64,000 nt of DNA from Echinometra lucunter (GCA_029962745.1 CM057165.1:7216978-7280977), one strand, 5' to 3'; numbered from the stretch's first letter, positions 1 through 11,030 are shown. Notes: generated by a model from the sequence alone, not told the origin. A program made the numbers and translations.

Positions 1-172
1 TTCTCTCTATGTCTTTCTTCATCTCTCCCTATATTCTCCATCTGCCCCCCCCCCCTCTCTCTCTACCCTACCCCACCCCACCCCATCTCTCCGTATACCA
101 ATCCCCACCCGGCGGAGGCAATCTCGCTCCTCTCTCTCTCTCTCTCTCTCTCGAACCACCGCCTAAGCTTGC
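1..172. repeat. CT-rich low-complexity tract
   Basis: Pyrimidine-rich sequence with a C run near 47-56 passing into CTCTCT, CCCA-type repeats, and a (CT)n run near 129-152. Open frames across it translate to Pro/Ser/Leu low complexity and are not genes. Confidence 0.9.
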
Positions 173-1231
173 TTGCGTAACCATAGGTTGAAATACAGAG
201 ATGAAGTCCATTCTCCATGTTTCCATGGTAACGCACCGTAATCCCAGGCCATTTGTCATATTTTTTCTCTCTTCCTCATTTCTGTATGTTCATTATAATC
301 GTCAGAGTCATATAGAATTATCTTTCACACTGAGTAGTCACGAGGGAACGTTATTTTCTTCTTTCGTTTTTCTCTGTTTAAAGACAGTTGGGAATTAAAA
401 AGTAAAATTGATTCTTGCTTTTGTTTTTGCATAAGAAAGTATATTCCTGAAATGGAAAGCTACAAACCAACTTGTTCTGCCCAATAACATATCGCATTTC
501 ACGCCCGTGTACTATATTCAGCGACTAATTTTCCCTGTTCTCGCTTTTTTCGCGGAAGAATCAAACGGATAACAAGATTATCAAATTACGTGTTTGCGAC
601 AAAAAAAAAAAAAAGTAACAACGAGTTTATGAACGCCAACTAATGCATAATGGATCGACGCACACAATTATGCCAGGCATCTTGGGGGCTTTTTATTTGA
701 CAGACGGGCAGTTTTAGCTCCTCACACTTTTTATTCTGCTCAAAATGCATCGACATTTGTTGAAGTACAATAGCTCTTCGTAGGGGATAACCCACTTTCT
801 TGAGGGCTAATAAAATGAATTGAGTATGGCCTCACGCCATTCCTCTTTTGCGATAATGATTTCAATAGCTTTACCATCTAAATTCTTCACTCCACTGCAT
901 GCAGAGCTGCATAATCGTCTCCGCTTCAGTTTCCATTTGAGGAGCAAATTATTCGCATCTTATTCGATCTTATGAGATAAAACTTGTTCTCATCCAAAGA
1001 ATTATGACATCTTTAAAGAATTGTAATTAAGTATTTATTAGGCGAATTATGACAATTTTTATCTTGTAAAAAGAATGATGATAATTTTTATCTTGTGATC
1101 ATTAAAGCTTTATATATAGAATCATTACTGTTGATAATCCGCAAAGGGATATATTTGAGATGAAACTGAAAATGTTTAACGTTTTTCAGGGAATGCTACA
1201 TTGTCATCGCCATTGTAATCGTTTTCTCGAT
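173..1231. other. Unassigned sequence
   Basis: I see no long open frame, tRNA-like box or paired inverted repeat here. It contains an A run near 600-614. Nothing else is supported. Confidence 0.5.
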
Positions 1232-1275
1232 CAGGGGCGGCGCCAAGGTCTTTTGTGAGGGGGTGGGCAAGATGA
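1232..1275 (+). mobile_element. Solo hAT-like terminus, CAGGGGCGG type
   Basis: CAGGGGCGGCGCCAAGG followed by a G-rich stretch and GGGCAAGATGAC resembles the left end of the complete element at 54281, which begins CAGGGGCGTTGCCAGGG and also has GGGGGCAAGATGAC. No matching CGCCCCTG right end was found in the next few hundred bases, so this is a broken or diverged copy. Confidence 0.5.
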
Positions 1276-1799
1276 CGCCTTAAATGTCGCACGTTGTGTT
1301 TGAGTGAATAAGGCTAATGTATAGTTGCATGATGTATATGGAGACATGATGTCTCTTACCCATGCTCCTAAGTATATCAGTGTATTAAAAGGAAAATGAT
1401 ATTGCATAGTGGACACTTTAATTTTTTGACCGTTGTTTGTTTGTTTTAATTTGTTTTGTTTTGTATTTCACGTTGATTTGGTTTCTTGTGGCTTTAGTGC
1501 AAAATCAATCTAAAGATTTTAATAGTCAGGGAGTTAAAGAAAAGATTATACGTCAGATCAAATAATTTTGTGTAAAATGGAATGATTTGGATATAATGAC
1601 AAATCGATATTTCTTTTCCTTTACCTATGCTATCACCCCCCCCCCCCTCTCTCTCTCCATTCTATTTTCCTTTCGCAGTCTTTATACCTTTCTCCTTGTC
1701 TACATCTCTGTCATGTGCGTCATGAATGAAAATCATAACTTAACCAATTAAAAGTGCAAACACCTTGGATAAGTGATATTATCTAAACTTATCCTAACC
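1276..1799. other. Unassigned sequence with a C-run/CT microsatellite
   Basis: Mostly unique AT-rich DNA. Near 1636-1657 a C run abuts CTCTCTCTC, a junction type that recurs several times in the window. Confidence 0.6.
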
Positions 1800-2110
1800 G
1801 GCAGCTAAATTTACTTTCAGTTATAACACCTCGGTCAGAAGCCAAACCGACTTCAGACCTACGGCAAACCGACCCTTTCGTGGCCATTGGGGGTAATGTA
1901 GGGCTAATTATGTATTGTGCGATCTGTTGTCGAACTGGTATCGATCACGTTCGTGTGACAGGGGTATGGGTAACGCGATGAGAACTAACCGCGAGTGAGA
2001 TCAGTGTGTGAAGACCCCATGATCATCCGAGCTCGCCCCACCTGCTCCCGGGGGTCTGCCACCCGTTGGGGTCACTTATAACCGGAGTTCATGTATAAGT
2101 TCTTGCGGAT
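1800..2110. other. GC-rich island of unknown nature
   Basis: A compact block distinctly richer in G and C than its flanks, with CCGAC/CGGTC words at the left (1830-1875) and CCCGGGGGTCTGCCACCC near 2046-2063. GTTATAA near 1820 and TTATAACC near 2076 could be weak inverted ends. No long frame and no known RNA fold was recognised. It could be a decayed element or a short regulatory or exonic remnant. Confidence 0.3.
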
Positions 2111-2431
2111 GATGAAATACTCTTTCATATATATACGTACACTAAAAAAAAAAGGGGGGGGGGTAGTAAATTATGCTCAACTTTTGTATAAAAAAACTAA
2201 CATACATTTTTGGGATTAAATTATGCCCTTTACTTTGTACAATATATTGCTGCAAATTCAATCCTAAAACACATTTCTCTCTTTTTACCCAAAATTGGTA
2301 TTAAAAAAAAAGGTTTACCATTTTTTTGTTTTAGAGATGACGCTTCTTTTACATAATTATGTGAGGAAAACCAATAAAGCAATGACAGAAAGTAGAATCT
2401 TAGTATACTGTAATATACTTACTGTAGAAAC

Positions 2432-2745
2432 AAATTATTATAATAATAATAATAATAATATGTAACATTTATATTGCGCTTAATACATTGTTTCTAAGCG
2501 CCTGAGAAAAAGAGAGCAAAAGAGAAAAAAGTGGAAGAACACATATAAAATACATTAACTAAGAAGAGGATTGCCTAACAAGATGAGTTTTAAGAAGCGT
2601 TTTGAATGAGTCTATAGTGGAGGCCTCACGAATGTAGATGGGAAGATTGTTCCAGAGTTTTGGGGCAAGGGAAGAAAAGGCACGATCACCATAACGGGTC
2701 ATGGTACGGGGTCCAGGAGATAGTTGCAGGTGGGCAATAGAAGCA
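2432..2745 (-). mobile_element. 5'-truncated LINE 3' end (CR1/L2-like)
   Basis: Read on the minus strand, about 55 codons end at TAG (2559-2561) and contain RYGDRAFSSLAPKLWNNLP, then IREAST, DSFKTLLKTHL. This is the conserved tail that follows the reverse-transcriptase domain in CR1/L2-type non-LTR retrotransposons (established family pattern). The 3' untranslated part carries AAGCGCAATATAAATG and ends in an ATT array at 2437-2460. Reverse transcriptase and endonuclease are absent, so the copy is dead on arrival. The same 3' end occurs on the SINE at 7.2 kb. The strand follows from both coding sense and tail polarity. Confidence 0.85.
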
Positions 2746-3162
2746 GTTTCTATTATGTGTTGTGTTCTGACTGTATATTACTTAATTATTTATGATGTGT
2801 GTCACTGACTCGTTCAATCAACTTACATTCCATTTTTTTTCATGTGTGAATACCGTATACTAGTGGCCTATTTACTTTCTCTTTAAATATACCGAGACAG
2901 AAATTGAGATGTTTACTGCCTTGTAGGTAGTTACTTGCTAAGTCGGTATCCTCCTACGCAACTCTCTTACTCTTATAAATTCACTACGATTTTGTTACTC
3001 TGTTATTCAGTATAAACATTAATTTAACGATGCAAATGCCACCCTATCTATTTTTTTTTTTGTAATCTATCTCATCCTAATACTTAATCCAATATCCTTC
3101 CCTTGATAACGCTAAATGAACCCTATGATTATGTTTTTTACATTAACACGCTTTATTCTGAG
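2746..3162. other. Unassigned AT-rich sequence
   Basis: No feature seen apart from a T run near 3051-3061. Confidence 0.5.
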
Positions 3163-3397
3163 TGGGAGCATTGTGGCACAGTGGTGAAGACTCTCGCCTC
3201 TCATACGAGAGGTCCTGGGTTCGATCCTCGCCCGGTGATTACATCCTTGGACAAGGCGTTGTGCTCACTGTCCCTCTCGACCCAGGTGTACTAAATGGTA
3301 ACCTGGCATTGCTGGGGCAATATTAATTGCATGGCCCACAAGAAGAGCAGTAGTAATACTGATGTGGCTACCCTGGGTGAATAAAACCAATATTATA
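3163..3397 (+). mobile_element. tRNA-derived SINE
   Basis: A tRNA-like head has box A (TGGCACAGTGG at 3173) and box B (GGTTCGATCC at 3218-3227), about 35 bases apart as expected for an internal polymerase III promoter. The body includes TCGACCCAGGTGTACTAAATG and the 3' part GGCTACCCTGGGTGAATAAAA before AATATTAT. The 3' part matches the SINE at 45.0-45.3 kb, so these two form one subfamily. It is not a functional tRNA gene, because a long body follows the head and no cloverleaf closes. Confidence 0.8.
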
Positions 3398-3411
3398 ATG
3401 ATCGTCATATG

Positions 3412-3520
3412 ATCGGCGTCCTAACACAAGCTCCTCTTTTCTGGTGTTCGCCACCTTCTTTGTAAACATAATGCTGCATTTCTGTACATTGTAAACAAAT
3501 TAATATTTTTTTAGGGCGAA
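3412..3520. repeat. Dispersed repeat, copy 1 (pair with 13.5 kb)
   Basis: CGGCGTCCT, a CTCCTCTTTTCTGGTGTTCG-like stretch, CACCTTCTTTGTAA and ACATTnTAAACA occur here and, in the same order and orientation, at 13538-13640, with visible substitutions. The family is unknown and the limits are approximate. Confidence 0.55.
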
Positions 3521-3689
3521 ATAATTGAGGGTTCAATTTCAGCCATAATGTGAATCGCGCAGTACTATTTAAAAATGACCCATTTATGGCACACTTTCGA
3601 GGTGAGAGTCGACATTCGGAAACGGCTAAAATGGCCATATAAATGGTACCCGTATTGATTACTGCGATATGACACAGTTTCAGACCCAT

Positions 3690-4225
3690 AGTATTGCTGA
3701 CAGCTTCCCTTCAACTACCATATTTGGAAAACAATCCTCCTGGGCAATAATAACCATGATGACTGGACATAATGTTGGGAATTTCATTGGGCTCGTTCAA
3801 ACAGTAGAATTTTCTTTATTTCGCCGTTATATTTCAGGCGTTGTGTTGCTATGTCGGACAATTACCCGATGAGTTTCTTTGGTTTCCAGGAGCACTTTTC
3901 CAAAAACTATGCATAACATGTAAATAAAATCCCTGTCGAAGAGAGGAAACATTTTGCTACCGATTTTAGCACGTTGATTGATGAAAGAGATATGGGCCAT
4001 TAAGCAGATTCCCAAAAAACTAATGATTAAGTGGTATGTGTACAAACACTTACGAAGTGAGAGTCATTAGTAAAACAAGAGAGGTAGAACCGTGTCATTT
4101 CTTGCTACTTAACTTTGTGTGCATTAATTAACTGAAATTACGTAACGATCTTACGCGCCGACGACTAGGATGACGGCGTGGAATTCCTCTCAAGCTGTGT
4201 TGAGGCCCAGTAACGAAAGCTCAAG
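3690..4225. other. Unassigned sequence
   Basis: Several open frames of 60-75 codons occur on both strands, but none has a recognisable motif or is clearly better than chance. Confidence 0.5.
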
Positions 4226-4612
4226 GACTACCTAAGTCTGTTTGTCAGTATCTGGTATTTCGACATTTAATGTAGATGTTACACTGCCATCATCTATGCA
4301 ATGGATTCTCAGAGCCAGAAGATACAAACCCTGGTATAGATCTTTGATCATTTTCTGTTCAAATGCGACATTTTGGTTACGTATCCAGAGTTTTACAAAC
4401 GGTTGCTGCATCCATCGAGCTATTTTCTACTCATTTGCCTTGACAATTGAAGATGGTCTACGATTCCCTATTTTTGAGACCACTGTAATCTTCATAGTCC
4501 CATGCATGGCATCTACCACTGTCGTACATGTGCCATCCGAAGTTTCTTCGTGAATCTCAATCTTTGTCATCCATTTTTGTTCTAGTTCCATCAAGTAGCT
4601 CATTGGTGCCAT
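4226..4612 (-). pseudogene. Unrecognised degenerate open frame, one in-frame stop
   Basis: On the minus strand, 61 codons from ATG at 4612 (starts MAPMSYLMELEQKW) end at TAG, then about 64 further codons stay open in the same frame to the next stop near 4228. The second part includes IARWMQQPFVKLWIR and KMIKDLYQGLYLLALRIHC. The composition is balanced (Trp, Cys, His, charged residues) rather than low-complexity. I do not recognise the family. It may be an exon or a domesticated or transposon protein fragment inactivated by one stop, a readthrough or sequencing error, or chance. A TGA lies just upstream of the ATG. The plus strand also has a 103-codon frame in the region, which weakens the case. 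Confidence 0.3.
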
Positions 4613-5207
4613 CTTACTTCACAAAATAAATTTGTACACTGGAGCACAAAACCTCAGCACTTGATTAAAGTCAGCACCATAATTTATTGGATGTTTCGAG
4701 GATAAAACTTTGAGGATTGATGTGCTTTGGTATGCTTGATCCTGATATCCTGCTTGTACCAGAGTGACCTTTGACCGGTTTCCAAACTCCAAGAGCTACA
4801 GAGAAGGCAACAGGCAAATCACATAATGCGTAGGTATCCATATAATTGTGTCATGAACACCGTGAACATGGTAATCCTTACCCTCCAATAAAACTTCTGA
4901 TTTTAGATTTAGTCTTAAAATGTGACAAGATTATTTCCATCCTAAAAATGTTCACTGAATCATCTTTTCCAAAATTCAGTCTTGCCTTTTATTCTTGGAT
5001 TTATAGCCTCTTGGCTGCCAGCATAGCTAGACGAGCAATTAGAGACATCAAAATACCAGGTGTGGCTAGCTGACACAAAACAAAAACTAGTTAGGTTTTT
5101 GAATGGTGCCTATTTTCTCTATTATTATTTTCCAAAGCCAGTCGCTTTCTGTGGAATAAGGTTACTGTCATGGCAGATACTTGAGACTACTTCCTTTCTT
5201 TCTAGGT
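4613..5207. other. Unassigned sequence
   Basis: No motif or paired repeat identified. Confidence 0.5.
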
Positions 5208-5215
5208 TGTGGATT

Positions 5216-5580
5216 CACCGGCGTAAATCCGTTTTGAGGAGGGGGGGGGGGGGGTGATCGACTTTTTTGCCGAAATTTTTTGCGTGGACTCACACTTAAG
5301 TATACACACACATACCCTCACTCACCTGCGCAGACCCCCACACACATATATTTTTTTCATTTTGCGAGCGAGCGAAAAATAACCACTTTTCTTGTTTTAA
5401 GAGCATTTCACTATATATTATCGTCCTTTATGACATCTTAATCAAGAATTTCACCAACTGATTAATTACAATATCATTTTTCCTTGAAATGAGGGGGGAT
5501 ATTTGTATACGCCATCCCCCTCACGAAAAAGTGGGAGATATATCCCCCATCCCCCCCCCCCCCCGGGATTTACGCCAATG
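5216..5580. mobile_element. Non-autonomous hAT-like element with exact 8-bp TSD
   Basis: The ends are CACCGGCGTAAATCC (5216-5230) and, as its inverse complement, CATTGGCGTAAATCC (5566-5580), followed inward by G runs and C runs respectively. The element is bracketed by TGTGGATT at 5208-5215 and again at 5581-5588. An 8-bp duplication and CA-starting inverted ends are the hAT superfamily pattern. It is 365 bp with no coding capacity, so transposase must have come from elsewhere. Confidence 0.85.
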
Positions 5581-5794
5581 TGTGGATTGAATGATAAGAC
5601 CTAAGAACGGGAATCTTTCCAGCTACTTTGGTATCTGAACGCAAGTTCACAATGTGATTGGTTATATACTAATTACATTTCATCCGTTATTTATTCAGGC
5701 GCTGAAGATTAAAGGGTTATTATGCCCAACTGCCCATGCATCTTCTTACAAAGTCATGTTACTGTCCTATGACCGAGTCGAATAGAGGACGTCT

Positions 5795-5975
5795 TACCCT
5801 AAGTTAATCAGAAATACTTTATCAAAGTATAATTATATATCCGAAATACTCTATCGGAAATATATCAGAGTTGCTACATTAAAATACTTTATCAAGGATA
5901 CTAAAAAATGCACACCAGAAGTATGAGAAATATTTTATCAGAAATAGTACATTAGAAATATTGTATTATATTTTT
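5795..5975. repeat. Degenerate AT-rich short repeats
   Basis: Variants of AGAAATACTTTATCA and TACATTAnAAATA recur irregularly. It looks like an old minisatellite. No coding signal. Confidence 0.5.
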
Positions 5976-6314
5976 CAAATAGGTGTAGAGCCCACCCTAA
6001 AGGTAGAAGCATTTAATACTTCAAATTTGTCCTTCTCTTCTTTCTTTCTTCAAATTCATTTCGTTCTTCATTTTCGTCAGTTCCTCCCCTCCGCTTTTTT
6101 CATTCAAGTCGTTTGGCCTTCTTTCTTTTTTCTCCAATTGCTACACTTTTATTTACACGTACGTATCCGTTTGATTTTCTCCAGAACTCATTTATTGATG
6201 CAACTTTCATATCATCTCTTCCCCATAGTGTGATCCAGTCATTCATCTCCGTTTATGACTGGTATGAATTGTCCTTTACTGAAGCAGACATGGAGGTCTC
6301 CAGTGCTCACTTAA

Positions 6315-6650
6315 AATGAAAGGTTCAGTTTTGCACCCTAAATGCAACACAGGCAGCACCTTTTGGGTGCAATCTTGCACCCTACATGAAAAAGATGCAA
6401 AGATGCACCCGTTTGTACTTGTTTGCATCCGGAAATACCCGTCTGCACTCTTAAAGGTGCAACTTTGCACCTTTAAGGGTGCAGATATTTCTGCATTTAA
6501 GGGTGCAAATTTGCACCTTCCCTAAAGGGTACAACTCTGCACCCTTAAGGGAGCAAAAAGGTGCATATTGCTTCTTAGGGTGCAAAGTTGTACCCATGAA
6601 GGAGCTCCCAGTGCTGCATTTGAAGGGTGCAGAATTAAACCTTTTATTCT
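6315..6650. mobile_element. TGCACC-phrase inverted-repeat element, copy 1
   Basis: Inverted ends AAAGGTTCAGTTTTGCACCC (from 6319) and GGGTGCAGAATTAAACCTTT (inverse of the same) enclose many TGCACC and GGTGCA hexamers (at least ten), alternating in orientation. A second copy with the same order of internal phrases lies at 17533-17905. It has no open frame of its own. Many internal hairpins are possible. The superfamily is unknown. Confidence 0.75.
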
Positions 6651-7187
6651 TAATGTGTGTGGAAGGTGGGTGATTATTAGCAACGAAGCATTAATTGAAG
6701 ACAATATTTTCGGCTGTCTTCCGAAATATATTTCTGATTATTCTATGTAATATGAATACAAAAGCTCGTAAATTTGAATAAGTATTAGGTAAATGATTCC
6801 CTCGTTATACTTGACATCATTCGAAATTTCGATGCCAAGCTTCTCTTGCGTTTTCTTAGATCACCCTGTAGAGCTCAGTGGAGTTCAACATTGATTCCAC
6901 TGTGAAATATTACAGATAAATCATTCACCGCATAGCTGCATTGACACGCAGTCCGGCAAATATTGGAAATCTCAAGCTTTGCTCAAACTCATATTCACTT
7001 TATTGATTTATCGCTTGGACGATCAAAAAAATATTGGGGATTTAGATACTTTATTAGGCCTGTTTGTCACAAATAAATGGGCATTGCTGGATTGATAAGT
7101 TGTTGTTTTTCTCACGCGCATCGAGTGTTTGTGTGTTATGGTATGTTTATTGTGTATGCGACTGCTCGTATTGTTATGAAGGAATAG
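6651..7187. other. Unassigned sequence
   Basis: No feature seen. Confidence 0.5.
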
Positions 7188-7446
7188 AGGTGTTGTGGAT
7201 CAGTGGATAAGTCTCCGGACTTTGAATCACAGGGTCCGGGGTTCAAATCCCACCGCAGCACTCGCGTCCTTGGCAGGACGTTTATCTACATTTGTCACTC
7301 TCCACCCAGGTGTAGTAAATGGGTACCCGGTAGGAAGAAATTCCTTGAATGCTCGAGCGCCTGATCAGGGTAAAGCCGGGGTAATGATATGCAGCGCTTA
7401 TAAACATTTGTATTAAGCGCTATATAAATGTTGCATATTATTGTTA

Positions 7447-7496
<50 letters not shown>

Positions 7497-7515
7497 GTTG
7501 TTGTTGTTGTTGTGG
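7188..7515 (+). mobile_element. tRNA-derived SINE with LINE-like ATT tail
   Basis: Box A TGGATCAGTGG (7196-7206) and box B GGTTCAAATCC (7240-7250) mark the head. The body contains CACCCAGGTGTAGTAAATGG. The 3' end is AAGCGCTATATAAATG followed by ATT units (7437-7495) and GTT units. That terminal stretch matches the LINE at 2432-2745, which suggests SINE mobilisation by that LINE family. This is the best preserved SINE copy in the window. Confidence 0.85.
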
Positions 7516-9949
7516 AGAAGTTTCAATGAGCAAGTCCCTCGGATAGGACTTATGACTAAACAATTTTTCATTTCCTTCACTTATTACCCGAATAATGCAT
7601 TATCGACGTTTTCAAGGCATATGAGCTGTACCTGAGCATGTATGGTTATTCAGAAAGAATGGAAAAAAGTGGTGATGGTGGTATTTTTAATAACGGTGTG
7701 TTAGGAAAATATTGGATCCACAATAATTAAACAAACTCTTAATTTCAACGGATTAGAATATTTAGCAGAATATATTTCTATTGGGGTAGGAGTAAGCATG
7801 AGGGGATTAGACCAAAATAAAACGCTGGAATGGACTTCCAAAAGAATGCAAGTAGTTCTAAGTATATGATCCTCTTGATCAACATGAATACCTTCTAAAA
7901 GATATACCCCTTCCAAAGTCCTGAAAGTTTTAAAACAGTACTGTGTGCTTTCTAACCACTGGAATGTGGTATACCTTTGAATAAAGGATTATATTAAAGA
8001 TATTGTTTAGTTTTTCAAGTGAAATTTGATATGGTTAGATCGTCAATGGATTAAAAAACGCTCGGTAGACTCATTTTACAACGTTTCGTTTCAAAGTAAT
8101 GATTTTAGTTTGTAAGTCTCGTTGATATAGTTTTGTATGTCTCGTTCATTAATAATGTCAGTTTGTATGTCTTGGAATTCGATTAACTTAGAAGATACAT
8201 TTTTTTTCTCGTAGCTCCTGGCATACGATTTACTACATATGTAATGATTTCAAGAGAGATTTTAGTACTCCTGGGTATGAACTGAATCGGGAAGGCAGGA
8301 AACAAATCAATTCTCAAAACATTTACAGTTAATGAAACACAAGCTGTTAATCCCTAGTTTATTAAAGATGACGTCATATGGATCCCAGAGTGAATATCAA
8401 GAAGAGTAGAATGAAAAAGAAAAAGACAAAAATCTTGCAAGGGCGGGAGAGGAGGTTTTGTCGTAAAAATAGCGCCGCCGTTTGCCTCTGTTGATGTATG
8501 TGAATAATATTTTGACGCATGCCGTTGCTATAGTAATAGGAAAAGGGAAAGTATCAGAACGGCCTAAAAAAAAAGTTTTAATAATAGTTAGCCAGAATAT
8601 ATTGTTGATTAGACAGAGTATGCAGTACAATGTTAGGGTGTGCATATTGCGTGTAATTCGAGATCTATTGCAGTATGGTTAATGTCCAGTTATGAAATCT
8701 CAACTCCGAGTTATGAAACCTCATAATGAAAGGAAGCCGTTCAAAAACAGGTCGTTTTATCGTGCATGGTTATGTAGTCAATAGGCTGTTTTCCAGGCAG
8801 CAAACTTACTAAAACTTAATTGAAGAAACTTCATTTGTACTTTTCTAGAATATGCCCGTGTAAACATAACACTGATTGCTGTAAAATTGGAGACTTTATC
8901 CTCCAGATTTTTCCACTTATCTTCCTTTGTTACTCACTTTTGTACAATATCCATTTGGCAACTAAAAGCTATTTCGTTTCCTCTTAAATAAAACATAGAG
9001 CCAGCTCTATACCTTTCACGATTAAACCTACCGCCGATTTCTGTCTATCGTAATAGCCGTGACTAATGCAGTAAAGATGAGCATATGTCAAGAATAAAAT
9101 AATGTAGTCAGCTTCTGAAATGTACATTTGTCCTCCAAAACCATGCATTGACATTCCGAACCGGAAAAAAAAGAAGAGCAAAAGAAAAGGAGACAATACT
9201 AATACGGAGCAAACAAAAAAATATATGAACACTCATGAAATATATACTACACATATTTGCGGGTCATATTTGCGGTTGTCTGTCCGTATTTATTAAAATT
9301 CTGAGTCAACCTAGAAGGTATGTATGTTGCACATGATAGCGCCCCGTAACCCTGATAAAGAACACCAGAGAACTTGCTGATGGGGAGGTGAGAGTGAAAA
9401 AAGGAAGAAGAATATGACAGAAGCTAAATTCGACGATATAATTCGTATAAACAAAAAAAAATCTTAGTGAGAAGCCATGTTTATAGCGTTGTCTAGGCCT
9501 TGATAAATCTGTATAAAATAGATCATTTTGTAAAACCCCATTTTATTTGATCGTTTATCATTATTTAACACTATCGCGTAGACTCATGCTAATAGCCTCG
9601 TCCATCACCCCTGACTCAATGTGCGAAGAGGGTATTACAAAATTCAAACATGACCTTATCCTGGAAGCATTCAGGAAAAAGTCTCAAGACCCATGCATCT
9701 CCTCAATTTGTAAGTCTAGTCATGATTTGTTTAGGAACTACATGTGAAATTGTTTTAATTGTACATGTAGTTACTACCAGCAGTGCACCTAAGGAATTCG
9801 AATGATATACGAGGTATGTAGACTAAATAAATGTATATTTTGGGGCAAGCGTCACGAGGGCCTGAGTTATACTGGCGCTATAGAAGACGTCATTATTGTT
9901 TTTGTTATTATTAATATTACTAGTACTAGTACTCTTCATCACCTCATCT
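7516..9949. other. Long unassigned stretch
   Basis: No recognisable gene or element. Three loosely repeated phrases GTTTGTA(A/T)GTCT lie at 8109-8170. Open frames up to 82 codons (for example 8397-8645 and 8984-9232, minus) lack motifs and are hydrophobic or low-complexity. Confidence 0.5.
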
Positions 9950-10035
9950 CATCAGGCCAAGGAGTTTTAAGAGCTGGAGTCACATCTAACTCATTCCCTT
10001 TGAACCATGTTCGATGCCGCCAGGAGAAAATATGT
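9950..10035 (+). mobile_element. Fragment of the 10.6-kb retroelement 3' region, inverted
   Basis: CAAGGAGTTTTAAGAGCTGG (from 9958) and GTTCGATGCCGCC (near 10010) occur in the same order on the minus strand at 10555-10667, just downstream of a reverse-transcriptase tail. This is therefore a second, oppositely oriented, coding-free 3' fragment about 0.6 kb away. Confidence 0.6.
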
Positions 10036-10549
10036 CAGGCATGTGCTTAACTGGATCTTCCTTGCAGATGCGTAGACAAAAGATTCCTGCCTGTCTTCAA
10101 ACTTACGGGCTATTTTCAAAGGGAAATATGCTTTTGTAATGATAATTACTTTTCGCTACCACTCGTCTGATATTACGAGCACAACACAGTGCTTACCTTT
10201 ACAGGAGGCAAGCGAAAGGATATGGTGCAAAATTTCCTGAAATATGAATCAAAATTACTCGACTTGGCATCTGTGGGCACTAATCTGACATATAACATCA
10301 TAAATAACTGTACTTGAACAAATTCACTTTTTATTTTTGTTTGCGGGTTTTAGGATTGTAAAAATTTTACTGTTATTCACAAATTAAAAATTGCTATCAT
10401 GCGACACGCGCAAATTTCTGGACACAATTACGCTTTTGTATTCATATTTTATCATCTGTTCCATTTTTCTCTTTGTTAATTCAAATAAAAAGTGAAATAT
10501 TAACGATATTTTATTTGTGACAAAAATCACTACTCGAGCTCTCCCTTGA

Positions 10550-10833
10550 TGTTGGCGGCATCGAACCTCCGACATCAAAGGCAACAGCACACCTGTGCAA
10601 CCGTAGAAAGGGGCAGCTGCTTGAAATAATTTGTTGCCGGTTGGGACTCCAGCTCTTAAAACTCCTTGATCAGGCTAAGCTAATCCACTGCTGGATGTAG
10701 CCCTCTTCACGATTTCTCCAAATCTTCCTGTTCTGGGCCAGTCTTGTCCACTTGCTACCCACATACGTTGTAATATCATCCCGCCATTGACGTTTCTGTC
10801 TCCCTCCAGATCTTTTTCCATATCTTATTATTA
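10550..10833 (-). mobile_element. RTE-like LINE C-terminal remnant and 3' region
   Basis: On the minus strand, about 50 codons from 10830 to the stop at 10670 contain GGRQKRQWRDDI, YVGSKWTRLAQNR and YIQQW. This matches the extreme C-terminus typical of RTE-like endonuclease-reverse transcriptases (family knowledge). Upstream coding is missing and replaced by an ATT/ATC microsatellite. The 3' region contains TTGCACAGGTG and GGTTCGATGCC, which resemble weak polymerase III boxes A and B. It may therefore carry a tRNA-like segment, or the resemblance may be chance. Confidence 0.7.
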
Positions 10834-10983
10834 TTATTAATATTACCATTATTGCTGTTCTTATTTTTATCATTATTATTGATATTATTACCATTATTAT
10901 CATCATCATCATCATCATCATCAACACTACAACAACAACTACTACTAGTAGTATTACTACGACTACTACTACTACTACTACTA

Positions 10984-11030
<47 letters not shown>

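Noticed and set aside
3163..3240. Genuine tRNA gene
   Set aside because: Same reason. The head continues into a body shared with other SINEs.
4242..4553. 103-codon plus frame
   Set aside because: It overlaps the minus frame that stays open longer. No motif. Only the minus frame is kept, with low confidence.
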